Source of the DNA: Mallotus nudiflorus
Taxonomy: Eukaryota; Streptophyta; Magnoliopsida; Malpighiales; Euphorbiaceae
DNA length: 64,000 nt
Direction of reading: 5' to 3'
Assembly (NCBI GenBank): GCA_947683625.1
Contig: CANTUR010000667.1
Location: 310,001-374,000, forward strand
Shown: one piece after another, positions 11,160 through 22,497 of the stretch
How positions within the stretch are numbered: the stretch's first letter is position 1
Layout: each line of letters begins with the position of its first letter
Notes under the pieces: generated by a model
Told to the model about the DNA's origin: nothing
The model's database searches: none
The model's input: only the letters and a program-made list of their open reading frames with translations
Program-made: the position numbers and the translations under genes

Positions 11160-12467
11160 AGAAAATGAAACTCAAATCATGTGTCACTAATGAAGCAAAA
11201 AAAACAACATTGAATGCTCTTAAAATCAGAGAGAAATCATTTCCAAAAAGGTAGTAGTGCAAATTGTAAAGTTCAGAAAGAATCAAAAATCTATTTATAT
11301 CACAGTTACTAGTTAATCTTACACAACATTAATGACTACGCATTATCTATATCCTTTTGATTATGACACAAGAACAATCACTGTTGTGATTTATAAGAGC
11401 AAAAGCAAATTTAATCCCTTTTATATAAACAAAAATATTAAGACCAGGCCTTCAAGAATAAAACTAAAGGGTATTTTAATATGTAATAAAAGAAATGATA
11501 TGATCCAATAATTGCCTAATTCAATATAAGCATACATCAATGCATATAGCCAATAGCCTTAATCATTTTTTTCCTCATGTTCTTGCGATGTGACCACACA
11601 AAAAGAACACTTTTGACATATATTTTGAAATAAAAAATTAATATCTAATGATAATGGCATACAAATAAACAAATAAAAAAGGGAGCTTGATTCTTGTCTT
11701 TTTGAAGCAAGATCAAGAAGTTCAACAACCAAGGAAATAAGAACAATCTTCAAAATCCTAAAAACGTAATTCTTAGTTTTTATTGAAATACAATGAATTA
11801 ATAAAGAAAAGCCAACAAAAGAACTAAAAAAAACATTCAAAGATCATAACTTTCTTGATTAGAGATACAAAAAAACAAGTACCTAAAAATTGATATCATT
11901 CACTACCATTATTGCCCGTTTACTATTGGGTATGGGGCGAAAGGGAAAAGCATATAATTGGTTAAAGAGAATTGTCTATTAAGGTAAGCGAAGAGAGGTC
12001 TTCCATTGACAAAAACTAAAAATATGAAAGGAGAAGGCATATCAAAGTAGAGGGTGGAACATAAAAACGGATGACTTAAAGGAAAAGAGTGGTGTTTTTG
12101 CATTAAAGAAAAGGTAGCATTTGCATAATTATTTTACCATCATCAGACATGCATGTAAATTTAGAAAACTTGGGGTATTTTTATTGTTTTGTTTTTATTT
12201 TGGGGTATTTATGAAAAAACCCCTAGAATTTATATTCCATTAAAGTAAAAAATTTTAAAGTACTTAATTTTGTTTGAATAATTACATATTATATGGGTGG
12301 ATGGGGGAGTGGGGTTTGAACCCTCCACCACTAATAGGCTAAGCCACACATGCAGATGATTAAACCATATGAACTAAGTTGTGCTAGTAAAGTACTTAAT
12401 TTGATTCAATTTGATTTTAAAATTAAATTTTTTAAATTTAACTTATAGATTAACTTTATAATTGTAG
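11160..12467. other. Intergenic region without recognised gene
   Basis: AT-rich sequence with scattered short open frames that lack family signatures and splice support. Around 12304-12370 is a B-box-like ggggtttgaaccctcc followed by taggctaagccacaca, which resembles a dispersed plant repeat but has no tRNA fold. Nothing else is supported. Confidence 0.4.
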
Positions 12468-12704
12468 GGGGAGAATTGCTATTTGCTCTTTATGTTTTGG
12501 CCTATTACAATATTTCATCCCTGATATTTGAAAAAAATACTTATTCATCCCTGATATCTGCAAAATCATGTACTATTTCATCCCTAAAGAAGGACTTACG
12601 AGTGTTAACTATAGCAAATGTCAGGGATGATAAGCATTTTTTCAAATATCATGGATGAAGTAGTGTAATAGACCAAAACATAGGGGGCAAATAGCAATTG
12701 TCCC
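12468..12704. mobile_element. MITE-like element with long terminal inverted repeats
   Basis: The left arm (about 12468-12534) begins ggggagaattgctatttg. The right arm (about 12638-12704) ends aaatagcaattgtccc. The arms are inverted complements over about 65 bp with a few mismatches, sharing tatgttttgg, ctattaca and gatatttgaaaaaa in inverted order. The whole is 237 bp with a roughly 100-bp centre and no transposase. Flanking target duplications are not clear, so the superfamily is unassigned. Confidence 0.75.
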
Positions 12705-13881
12705 TATTTATAGTATAAGATAGGATTGCCCTAATTGAATACATACCATAAAATTATGGGCACTTTGCTTACATTTTATCAAGCAAACTGTTGTAGTTGA
12801 AATAAACAGTTAAAAATTATATATACTAGTAGATATATTATAATGATTATTTAGCTTTTTTATTTTAATTTTTTACATAAAATTGTTAAAAATATATAAA
12901 TTTAATATGGTAGAATGGAATTGTTTTATTTACAAGTTTCTTAAGCCATTTTTTAAGATCTTGTGTTTTGGACATGTATATTAAAATTGTTACATTATGC
13001 AGAATCTAAATAATAAAAATTTGCAATTGAGGCAATTACTATATGTGCAAGAGTTGCTCATTCTATGACTGATTTTCAAAAATGGAATTCAATTTTAGAT
13101 TTTCTTTATCATGTAATTGCTCGAGAGAGTTAATGAATTCAATTATTTACTATTAAAAAAGTATATATAATTATTTTTATTTTAAAGAGTTTGACCCAAT
13201 TTAAAAATTCAAAAATTTTCAAAATTCTATAAACATATAAGCTCATTTTTTTCAATTGAATCAAATAATCTTAAGCTTCTGTTAGTCATCTTAGATGTTC
13301 AAACTCTATTAATCTATATAATGCTGATCACCAAATTGACACTATTCATCTACAGTGTTACAGCCAACCTTTGATTTCAATGATATTTCAATTTTGCCAT
13401 TGTTAAAATCTAAGCAGCCTCCTCAAGAAAACAAAACAATGCCATTTTTTACTATTTATGCCTTTTATAAAGCTTGGAAACGTTGACATTTTGCAGCCAT
13501 TTTTTACTTAGACGGTTGCACCCCTCATTTTTCTTTGAAACTTTGATGTTTTAAGTGTTGTTTTGGACATATTGCTAGGCCCTTTATATATACAAGCCCC
13601 ACCCAATTTACTTACTACCATGGATTTGATCTGTTTTTGTTATTAACAAGTGATTGTTTTACTAATTATTGGTTTTTTGTTATTTTTGACTTTTAAAATT
13701 TCTTAGATTTATTTTTTTTAATTTTAAATCTTTATCTATACTAATATATAAATCGAGATTGAATAGTGAAATCCACAATCCATTAATTTTACAATCGCAC
13801 CACTCTGTCACTCCCCACACTTGCATAGGAAATGACATCATCCGTTTAAACTATGAAAAATTGATCACAATTCATATTAAC
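12705..13881. other. AT-rich intergenic DNA up to the retrotransposon nest
   Basis: No gene is recognised. Near 13738 the string tctatactaatatataaa resembles a Helitron 5' start, but no matching 3' end is seen before the LTR at 13882. The five bases before that LTR are ttaac (13877-13881), the expected left target duplication of element 2. Confidence 0.4.
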
Positions 13882-14370
13882 TGTCACGACCCAAAACAAG
13901 GGCCATGAACGGCGCTAGGGAACGGGAATTCTTTCGAATTCGGAACCCGTAGCAAGCCTAAAATAAAATAAAACATGCAATAGTAATAATAACAACACAT
14001 TTAAATAAAATACTGTGCAGCAGAATAAAATCATAAATGTCAAAATAATATTTTCGTCAAATGAAATTAAATCAAATTCTCATCTCATATATAAATAACT
14101 CCTTTAATACAAGCTTTAGTTCAAATATTTAAAGTACATATCTCACGACTTTATACAACTACTGCAGTGTCTAGATTATAAAAATAAAACTCAAGACTCA
14201 GATAAACAGTTTACATAAAGAAGCCGGGGCGGAAGAAATCCGACATACAAGCCTGCTACTGAGGTTTGAGGAAGAAGACTCTCCTGAAAAATGGTCAACA
14301 GAGGGGAGTCAAACCTCACTGAGTGAATTACTATAATATATATACATGCATACTAAATGACAATGCACAC
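13882..14370 (-). mobile_element. Element 2 3' LTR, outer end (split by element 1)
   Basis: Starts with the family terminus tgtcacgacccaaaac. It is nearly the same as 48552-49040, including the tactgtgcagcag stretch that other LTRs here lack. It continues at 25616 after the element 1 insertion, sharing aatcaaaagtatatatat with the 5' LTR. Confidence 0.85.
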
Positions 14371-17300
14371 TGTCACGACCCAAAACAGGGGCCATGACCG
14401 GCGCTAGGGAACGGGAATTCTTTCGAATCCGGAACCCGTAGCAAGCCTAAAAAATAAAATAAATATGTAATAATAACAATAAAAATATAATATGCAGCGG
14501 AAAATAAAATCATAAATATTACAATATCATCCATATCAACTGGATTCAATTCAAAACTCATCTCATCACATATATAAAATCTCTTTAATACAAATCCAGT
14601 TTCAATATAATACATCTCCTTAAAAACAAATACATAAAATCCAATACTTTAATTTACAACTACTGAAAATCACAACTACTGAAAATCACAACTACTGCAG
14701 TGTCTAGATAAAATAAATAAGACTCAAGTATACAATTTACATAAAGAAGCCGGGGCGGAAGAAATCCGACGTATCGACCTACTACTGAGGTCTGAGGAAG
14801 TTGACTCTCCTGAAAAATAGTCAACGGAGGGGAGTCAGACCTCACTGAGTGAATTACTACAATATATATACATACACACTAAGTGATAATGCATACAGTC
14901 AACAGTATACATATAATATGTATATATACAGGCAATTGCACACAGATGCAATAAAAATCATTTTATATATTTGTCTGAAAATCAACTTTTATGAAGGATC
15001 ACATAGAACCCTAGAATATCGCAACCTCAGGAAATAGTGTTAAACAACACTCTAGCCATATAGGCTCACTGATTCCAAATATATCCACTTAATCCATATG
15101 GACAGTAGACTGGCCCCGAGACACTAAGTCAACCGAGCTCCAGCAGTCTGACTGCCAGTGTGATTGGCCCCGAGACACTTGGTCAACCGAGCTCCAGCAA
15201 TCACACCCCAAACCACATCTCACATATCAATAATCATAATCAAATCAATATCCACAAATAGGTTAGTAATAAAGCCTAAATACTATAGGCGTACCGGTAC
15301 GTACTCGGTCCTAGTGCTGCCCACTAGGTAGCACGTTCTATTGATATCCTTCATTAATAAATAATAAAACATTCATTCACAAAAATAAATGATGCATGGA
15401 TATAAATGAAATAGCAATATAAACCATATATATACCGAAAATATACCAAACATAAACCAGGTATATTTTGAGTATATATATGTCAAATAAATCCAATCAA
15501 ATCATGAATTAAACTAAAAATATATTTAAAAACATTTTAAATATATTTTATTAATAAAAATGTATATAATTTATTATATACCAAAAATATACCAAAAATA
15601 TACTTGAATATAAATCATATTATTTATGCATATTTAGTCAAAATAAAACATGCATTTTCTAAAATCATGCATCCTAAGCATATATATATAATATAGTAAC
15701 TCACCTAATGCGCTCCACGAGACAGGTCCGACGGGCCTGGTCCACTAACCCTCGGTCTCGGCGCAACTAAACAAGAAATAATTAATCGACATCAGAATAA
15801 CCCTAACAGAAATCCTAGAATTAAATCTAGAGTATTCAACACAGAATCGAAAATTAGGGTTCGACTGGATATCACGTTTTACGAGAATTCTACCGGAAAT
15901 CCGGCAGAACCTCCCCTGTAAAACGGACATCTCTCTACTCAAAAGAGTAGAGCCGACCCTGCAAAGAAAATACACTTCAAAAATAAACACCACAATCAAT
16001 CACAACCCCTCGGTCGGACTCCAGACTACAATCTATCGACCGGGGTCCACAACACAGAATATATATTCAAATATACCAAAAATATCCTTAAATCATAAAA
16101 ATACATTTCATACGTAGAAATTACATAATAAATCTTGAAACACTGTAAAAATCGATTAAAACTCATTTTATTAGAAAAACCGTATATTATATATATAATT
16201 GAAAATAATTCCCGGAAAATAGTTTTAATTAGTTAAAAAATACTAGATATTTTGTAGAAATCATTTTTATACCTTAAATAAATATTAAAACCAATTAAAT
16301 TACATTTTTAGACAATTTAGGGTAAAATTACCAAAATACCCCCTATATATATATATATACCTAAATTACTTCAAAAATTCACCAAAAAATCATACACTTA
16401 TCCAAAATTAATTTTCTCAACATATTTATCAATAATATCAATAATTAAACTCAATTAACCAATTAAATTCAATTTAAAACACAATTAACTTAATTTTACA
16501 AAATCACATAAACTTCAATAATTAAAAATAAATACTTAGAAATTCATAAAAATTCCAAATAAATTCCTATAATTCATTTCAACACCCAATTCAACCATAA
16601 ACTCCAATTTCATAATTTAAATAATTAATTTCCGAAAATTAGAAAATAATATTAAAATATTCAAAAATACCCAAAAATCCAAACAACCTCCAAAAATTCT
16701 GTAAAAATTCATACATGAAGATTAAACTACCAGGAACAACATTTGTGAAGGAAGTTTCCATGAATCATCCAAATCGAAGCTCAAAAAAATCAAAAACCAA
16801 AAGTGGCCGAAAACTTCAAATCAAAACCTAAGCAATTCTAGACCATTTTAGCTCAAACCAAAGCTAGAATAACACTCACCGGTCAAGGAGAAGATAGAGA
16901 CCGGCGGTGTCGAAAACGGTGGCCGGAGGAGGGAGAAACGGCGGTGAGGAAATGTGGTGGCCGGCGCGCGGGAGAAGAAGAAGAAGAAGAAGAAGAAGAA
17001 AAAGAAAAAGAAAGAAAAAGGAAAGAGAAAGAAAAAGAAAAAGAAAGAAAAAGGAAAAGAAAAAAAAAATAAATTAAAATAATTAAATATTAATAAATAA
17101 TTAATAATAAAATAATAAATTTTAATAATTTAATAATAATAAAATAATCAAATAATAATAAATAAATAATAAAATATTAGGGTAATAATAAACCCTAATT
17201 AAATAAATATACACACCACAGGCTTTATTTAATAATTTTAAAAATATGTATGAGTTCATGCAAACCTTAAATACATTTAAAATAATTAATAATACATTGT

Positions 17301-17492
17301 TTACGTGGAAATTTCCCCGAAAATGAAAGTCCCGGAATATTTTACGTAAAATACTGAAAATAATAGACAGTAATTAAAATAGGTTTAAAATACATATCAA
17401 CTCATAAAAATATCGTATAATGCATAAAAATTATTGACACTGTATATCCCGGTACAGTGTAAAAATATTTTAAAAAAACACGGGATATTACA
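14371..17492 (-). repeat. Element 1 3' LTR
   Basis: 3122 bp, TG...CA ends. It holds the twin stem-loop module at 15101-15206, a TA-rich middle, a GC-rich ggccgg block near 16900-16970 and a GAA/AAAG-rich tract to 17060. It pairs with 22498-25615. Confidence 0.95.
15101..15206. other. Twin stem-loop module in LTR (element 1 3' LTR example)
   Basis: Two inverted repeats lie side by side. Stem 1 pairs gacagtagactgg with ccagcagtctgac; stem 2 pairs gtgtgattgg with ccagcaatcacac. Both enclose nearly the same loop, ccccgagacact..gtcaac plus cgagct. The stems differ in sequence but both pair. The module recurs in every LTR here, for example near 23228, 26381, 32380, 39150, 43843, 49248 and 51441. 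Confidence 0.8.
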
Positions 17493-17506
17493 GTCTTCCC
17501 CCCTTA
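17493..17506 (-). other. Element 1 polypurine tract
   Basis: On the minus strand aaggggggaagac directly precedes the 3' LTR. This is the expected plus-strand priming site for an LTR element. The same tract is at 28954-28967 in element 2 and, degenerate, at 34911-34924 in element 3. Confidence 0.85.
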
Positions 17507-17546
17507 CAAGAATTCGTCCCCGAATTCTAAAAACAAGATTACAGAA

Positions 17547-20500
17547 TCAGGAAGGAAAGAGATACGGGTAAGAAGCTCGCATCTCAGCTTCAGTCTCCCA
17601 CGTATGCTCTTCAACTCTGTCGCTACGCCACAAAACCTTGACCATCGGAATCTGCTTCGATCGCAACTGTCGAACTTGAAAATCTACGATCGCCACAGGT
17701 TCTTCCACAAACGTCAAATCTTCACTCACTTCCACACTGTCAGGTTGCAACACATGTGAAGGATCTGAGATATACTCCTCAACATCGAGATATGAAATAC
17801 TGGATGCACTTGTGACATACTCGGAGGCAAATCCAACCGATATGCAACAGTGCCAACTCTCTCAGAATCTCAAACGGTCCAATATATCTCGGTGCTAACT
17901 TACCCTTCCTGCCAAATCTCATCACACCTTTCATCGGAGATAATTTCAGAAAAAACGAAATCTCCAACCTGAAACTCCACATCTCTGCGCCTAGGATCCG
18001 CATAACTCTTCTGTCTGCTAACTGCGGTCTCTAATCTGCGCTTGATCACGCGACTTTCCTCTGCAGCATCTTGAACCATCTCTGGTCCAGTCAAAGCTCT
18101 CTCACCAATCTCATCCCAACTCAACGGGATCTACACTTCCTTCCATACAACGCCTCATATGGTGCCATACCAATACTGCTTGGTAGCTGTTATTATATGC
18201 AAACCAACAAGCGACAATGATCATCCCAGCTACCTCCCAAATCCAAGACACACATTCTCAACATAATCTTCCAGTGTCTGGATCGTCCTCTCAGACTGAC
18301 CATCTGTCTGAGGATGAAAAGCAATACTGAAATCCAACCTAGTGCCCATCGCTTCCTGCAACTTCTGCCAAAAACGAGAAGTAAACACCGAACCTCTGTC
18401 TGACACAAGGGACACAGGTACTCCATGAAGGCATACAATATGCTTCACGTACAACTTCGCCAATTCTAGCAACTGAATATGTGGGCTTTCACAGGCAAGA
18501 AATGTGCAGACTTCGTCAATCTGTCTCAATCACCCAATGGAATCGTATCCATCCTTCGACGAGGTAAACCGACTACAAATCCATAGCTATCCTTTCCCAC
18601 TTCCACTCGGGAATAGGATGAGGCTGAAGCTCCCAGAAGGCTTCTGATGTTCGGCTTTCACTTGCTGACACGTCAAGCACTTAGCAACATAATCGGCAAC
18701 ATCCTTCTTCAATCCATCCCACCAGTATAGATCTCTGATACTGTGGTACTCTTAGTAACACCAGGATGAACGCTGTAAGCTGTAGAATGTGCTTCCTTTA
18801 AGATCTCTTCTCTCAAATCATCCACATCAGGAACACACAATCTACCATTGATCCACAACACACCATCATCATCGAGTGTGAAATCAGTGAACTTCCCTGC
18901 TCTGACATTCTCTGCAAGCTCTTTCTAGAATAGGAATCTCGGCTCTGAGCTGCTTAATCCTATCCCTCAGTACAGATCGTACTTTAAACTGAGCTATACA
19001 GTCCACCTGATCTACTGATCTTCATCATCAGACCTTGATCCACCATCAGATGCAACTCCTGGATCAATGGTCTCCTCTCCACACCGATGTGAGCAAGACT
19101 ACCTGAAGACTTCCTACTCAAGGCATCGCTACCACATTAGCTTTACCCGGATGGTAAAGAATCTCGCAATCATAATCCTTCAACAGTTCCAACCATCTTC
19201 TCTGCCTCAAATTCAAATCTCGCTGCTGGAAAATGTACTTAAGGCTCTTGTGATCAGTAAATATCTCACAAGTCACCCCGTACAAATAATGTCTCCAAAT
19301 CTTCAAAGCAAAGATCACTGCAGCCATCTCAAGATCATGTGTGGGATAGTCTGCTCATGCTTCTTCAACTGCCTCGAAGCATAGGCTATCACCCTTCCAT
19401 TCTGCATCAACACACAACCAAGACCAATTCTAGAGGCATCACAGTAAACTGTGAACTTATCCACACTATTAGGCAAAGCTAATACTGGCGCTGTGGTCAA
19501 CTTCTCCTTCAACAACTGAAAACTATTCTCACAAGCTTCTGACCACTCGAATCTAACATTCTTCTGAGTCAAGCGAGTCATAGGGGCTGCTATCTTGGAA
19601 AAATCCTGCACAAACCGCCTATAATACCCGGCTAAACCCAGAAAACTCCGAATCTCCGTAACTGAAGTAGGTCTAGGCCATTCAGATACTGCTTCAATCT
19701 TCTGTGGATCAACCTGATACCTTCTTTAGACACTACGTGTCCAAGAAAAGAAACACTCTCCATCCAGAAATCACACTTCGAGAATTTAGCATAAAGCTGA
19801 TGATCTCTCAGTGTCTGTAGTACAATCCTCAAGTGATATACGTGCTCTTCCATACTCTCGAATATACCAGGTTATATCATCAATGAAGAGCTACCACAAA
19901 CTGATCCACATACGGTCGGAATACTCTGTTCATCAGATCCATAAAAGCTGCTGGTGCATTAGTCAAACCAAAAGACATCACCAGAAACTCATAATGACCA
20001 TATCGAGTGCGGAATGCTGTCTTAGGAATATCAGCTTCACTGATCCGCAGCTGATGATAACCCGACCTCAAGTCAACCTTAGAAAAGAACTGTGCACCTT
20101 GTAACTGATCAAATAAATCATCAATCCTCGGGAGAGGATACTTGTTCTTCACTGTCACCTTATTCAGCTCTCTATAGTCAATGCACAGTCTCAGGGTACC
20201 ATCCTTCTTCTTCACAAACAAGACTGGTGCACCCCAAGGAGAAACACTAGGTCTGATGAAACCCTTCTCCAACAACTCTTGCAACTGCTCCTTCAACTCT
20301 CTCAACTCTGCAGGAGCCATACGATAGGGTGGCATAGATATAGGAGTAATACCTGGAACCACATCTATACAGAACTCAATCTCTCTATGAGGTGGTAAAC
20401 CTGGCAACTCCTCGGGAAAAACATCAGGAAACTCACAAGCAACAGGAACATCTGTGAGTGACAACTTCTCCACTGACGTATCCCTAACCAATGCCAAAAA

Positions 20501-22283
20501 CCCCTGACAACCTTTCCTCAACAACTTCCTAGCTGAAATAACAGAAATAAGATTCTGAGGTGCTGAACTCCTGTCACCAATAAACTTAAATTCTACTTCA
20601 TCAGGAATTCTGAAAATCACCTCCTTATTCCTGCAATCAACCACGGCATAGTGCTGAGACAACCAATCCATTCCCAAAATAACATCAAACTCCATCACAT
20701 CCAACAAAATCAAATCAACGGGTAATTCTCTATCTCCCACGAGAACTGGACAACCAGAAAGAACAATATCGGCGTCCAAAGAATCACTCAGAGGAGTGGC
20801 AACAGACAAAGGAAAAGCCATCCTCGAAGCTTGCCAACAAGATTTAGAAGCAAAAATGGGAGAAACAAACGAATGCGTGGCACCCGGATCAAACAAAACC
20901 AAAGCATCCAGGTAACAAACAGAAAGAATACCTGCCACGACTGCATTAGATGCCTGAGCATCCTGCTGAGTTAGATGAAAAACTCTGGCCTGGCCTCGTC
21001 CTCCCTGCTGACTGGTAGAAGCCTGGCCAACACCTCTGGCACCTCCTCTAGTACCTCTACCACGACTCTGCTGTGGAACAAACTGAGTAGAACTCTGATG
21101 CTGAGCTGGTGGTAACTGAAATGGCACGGGTGCTGCACTAGCAATCGACTGCTGTGGGAATCGCGGAATCTGCTGCTGCTGATATCCGGGGTAAGGACAC
21201 GATCTGGCAAAATGTCCTGTCTGCCCGCATCTGAAACATGTCAGTGGTGTCAGATAACACGGTCCCTGATGGACTCTACCACAAGTCTGACAAACACTGG
21301 CCACTGATCCAGAACTACGACCACTGCTGCTGCTCGAAGCACCTGACCCAAATCTGAATGATCTACGCTGACCTCCACGGCCATGTCTACTGCTTCGATG
21401 CACTCGCTGCTGCTGTCTCTGACTCTGCTGAGTCGAACCTCGCTGTTGACTACTCGAACCAACATGAAAACTCGAATACGGAGTAGCCTGCAATCCACTC
21501 GACTGAACTCCCAACTGGTAATAATCAGGCATCGCTCCCTGCCTAACTAACCTCAGCTCAATCTCCTTAGCTAGCTCAATCACAGACTCCAGAGTAAGAC
21601 CTGCTGTGGGCATACCAGCAAAAGCTGAACCCAAACCAGTAACATACGTAGTAACAGCGAAATACTGATCTCGCATCAGATCCTCAGCATATCTACCCAG
21701 ACGAAGGAACTCTCGGGTATACTCCTCTACAGATCGATCTCCACGAGAAATACTAGTCAACCGGAGACGATAGCTCAAACGAAGAGGCTTTGAACAAAAT
21801 CTCCTCATGAATCGCTCTCGAAACTGAGCCCAGGTCATCGTCATCATATAGGACTGGATCATCTGAATGAACCAATCCAAGGCTGGTCCCTCGACAGACA
21901 ACTCAACGATCATGATCCTCTGGTACTCGGTATGAGCAGTCCGAGTCCTAGTCTCAATCGCATGCAGAAAAATCTAAAGGATCAGAAGTACCATCAAAAG
22001 CAATCCTGCCAACTCTGGCATAGAACAAAGCTGCCTCAGGGTCAGACATACCCTGCTGATAGGCAGGCTGAACAACAGGAGGAACAGGAACATCAAACTC
22101 AGGTTCAACAGGCTCCTCGTCCTGTAACTCTCTCTGCCTACGGCAACCTGCCACTCCTCGAGGTCTACCCCTGCCACGACCTCTACGTCTAACTGGCTGC
22201 TCAGGAGGTAAAACCTCGTCCTGAAAAGACTCATCATCCTCGGCCTCAACGACCGGTGGAGCGACACGCGCTCGCCTCCTCAT
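17547..22283 (-). pseudogene. Element 1 gag-pol, frameshifted
   Basis: Translation would begin at 22283 (MRRRARVAPP). A 1-base insertion in a T run near 21965 breaks gag. A long open stretch of 677 codons (21913-19880) then carries the rest of gag, the CCHC knuckle CFRCGQTGHFARSC (about 21240-21202), the protease motif DPGATHSF (about 20890) and RT through YPLPRIDDLFDQL, stopping just before the catalytic IDD because of an extra base near 19875. RNase H pieces are at 19118-19611 (CDASRIGLGCVLMQ, TDHKSLKYIF). Integrase is at about 18230-18840 (VSDRGSVFTSRFW, FHPQTDGQSERT), and a chromodomain-like tail (VKVLWRSDRVEEHTWE) at 17547-17753. The frame breaks are mostly single-base indels, odd for an element with such similar LTRs. 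Confidence 0.9.
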
Positions 22284-22481
22284 TCTGAAAAGACAAACGG
22301 AAAGATTCAGACAAAACAGACAACGGAGGAATAACGCTGAAAACTACAGCAAGGAATACTCATCAAGACATACTCGAACCTAATACACTGTAGTAGTCCA
22401 ACAGAAAACACAACTTTAAAACTAGGGCCACAACTCACAAAACTAAGCCCTGACACAGAACTCCATTCTGATACGAACTTC

Positions 22482-22493
22482 GCTCTGATACCA
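22482..22493 (-). other. Element 1 primer binding site (tRNA-iMet type)
   Basis: On the minus strand TGGTATCAGAGC lies four bases inside the 5' LTR. This is the standard initiator-methionine tRNA primer site of plant LTR elements. Elements 3 (43145-43156, TGGAATCAGAGC) and 2 (48536-48547, TGGTATCATAGC) each carry one mismatch. Confidence 0.9.
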
Positions 22494-22497
22494 ACTT

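Noticed and set aside
12300..12380. tRNA-like B-box ggggtttgaaccc
   Set aside because: No A box, acceptor stem or cloverleaf could be found around it; it more likely belongs to a dispersed repeat.
13738..13760. Helitron-5'-like tctatactaatatataaa
   Set aside because: No matching hairpin and CTRR end could be paired with it before the LTR at 13882; left as a note only.
14373..14615. Identical short open frames at 14373, 22500 and elsewhere
   Set aside because: They are in the LTR ends and repeat because the LTRs repeat; not genes.
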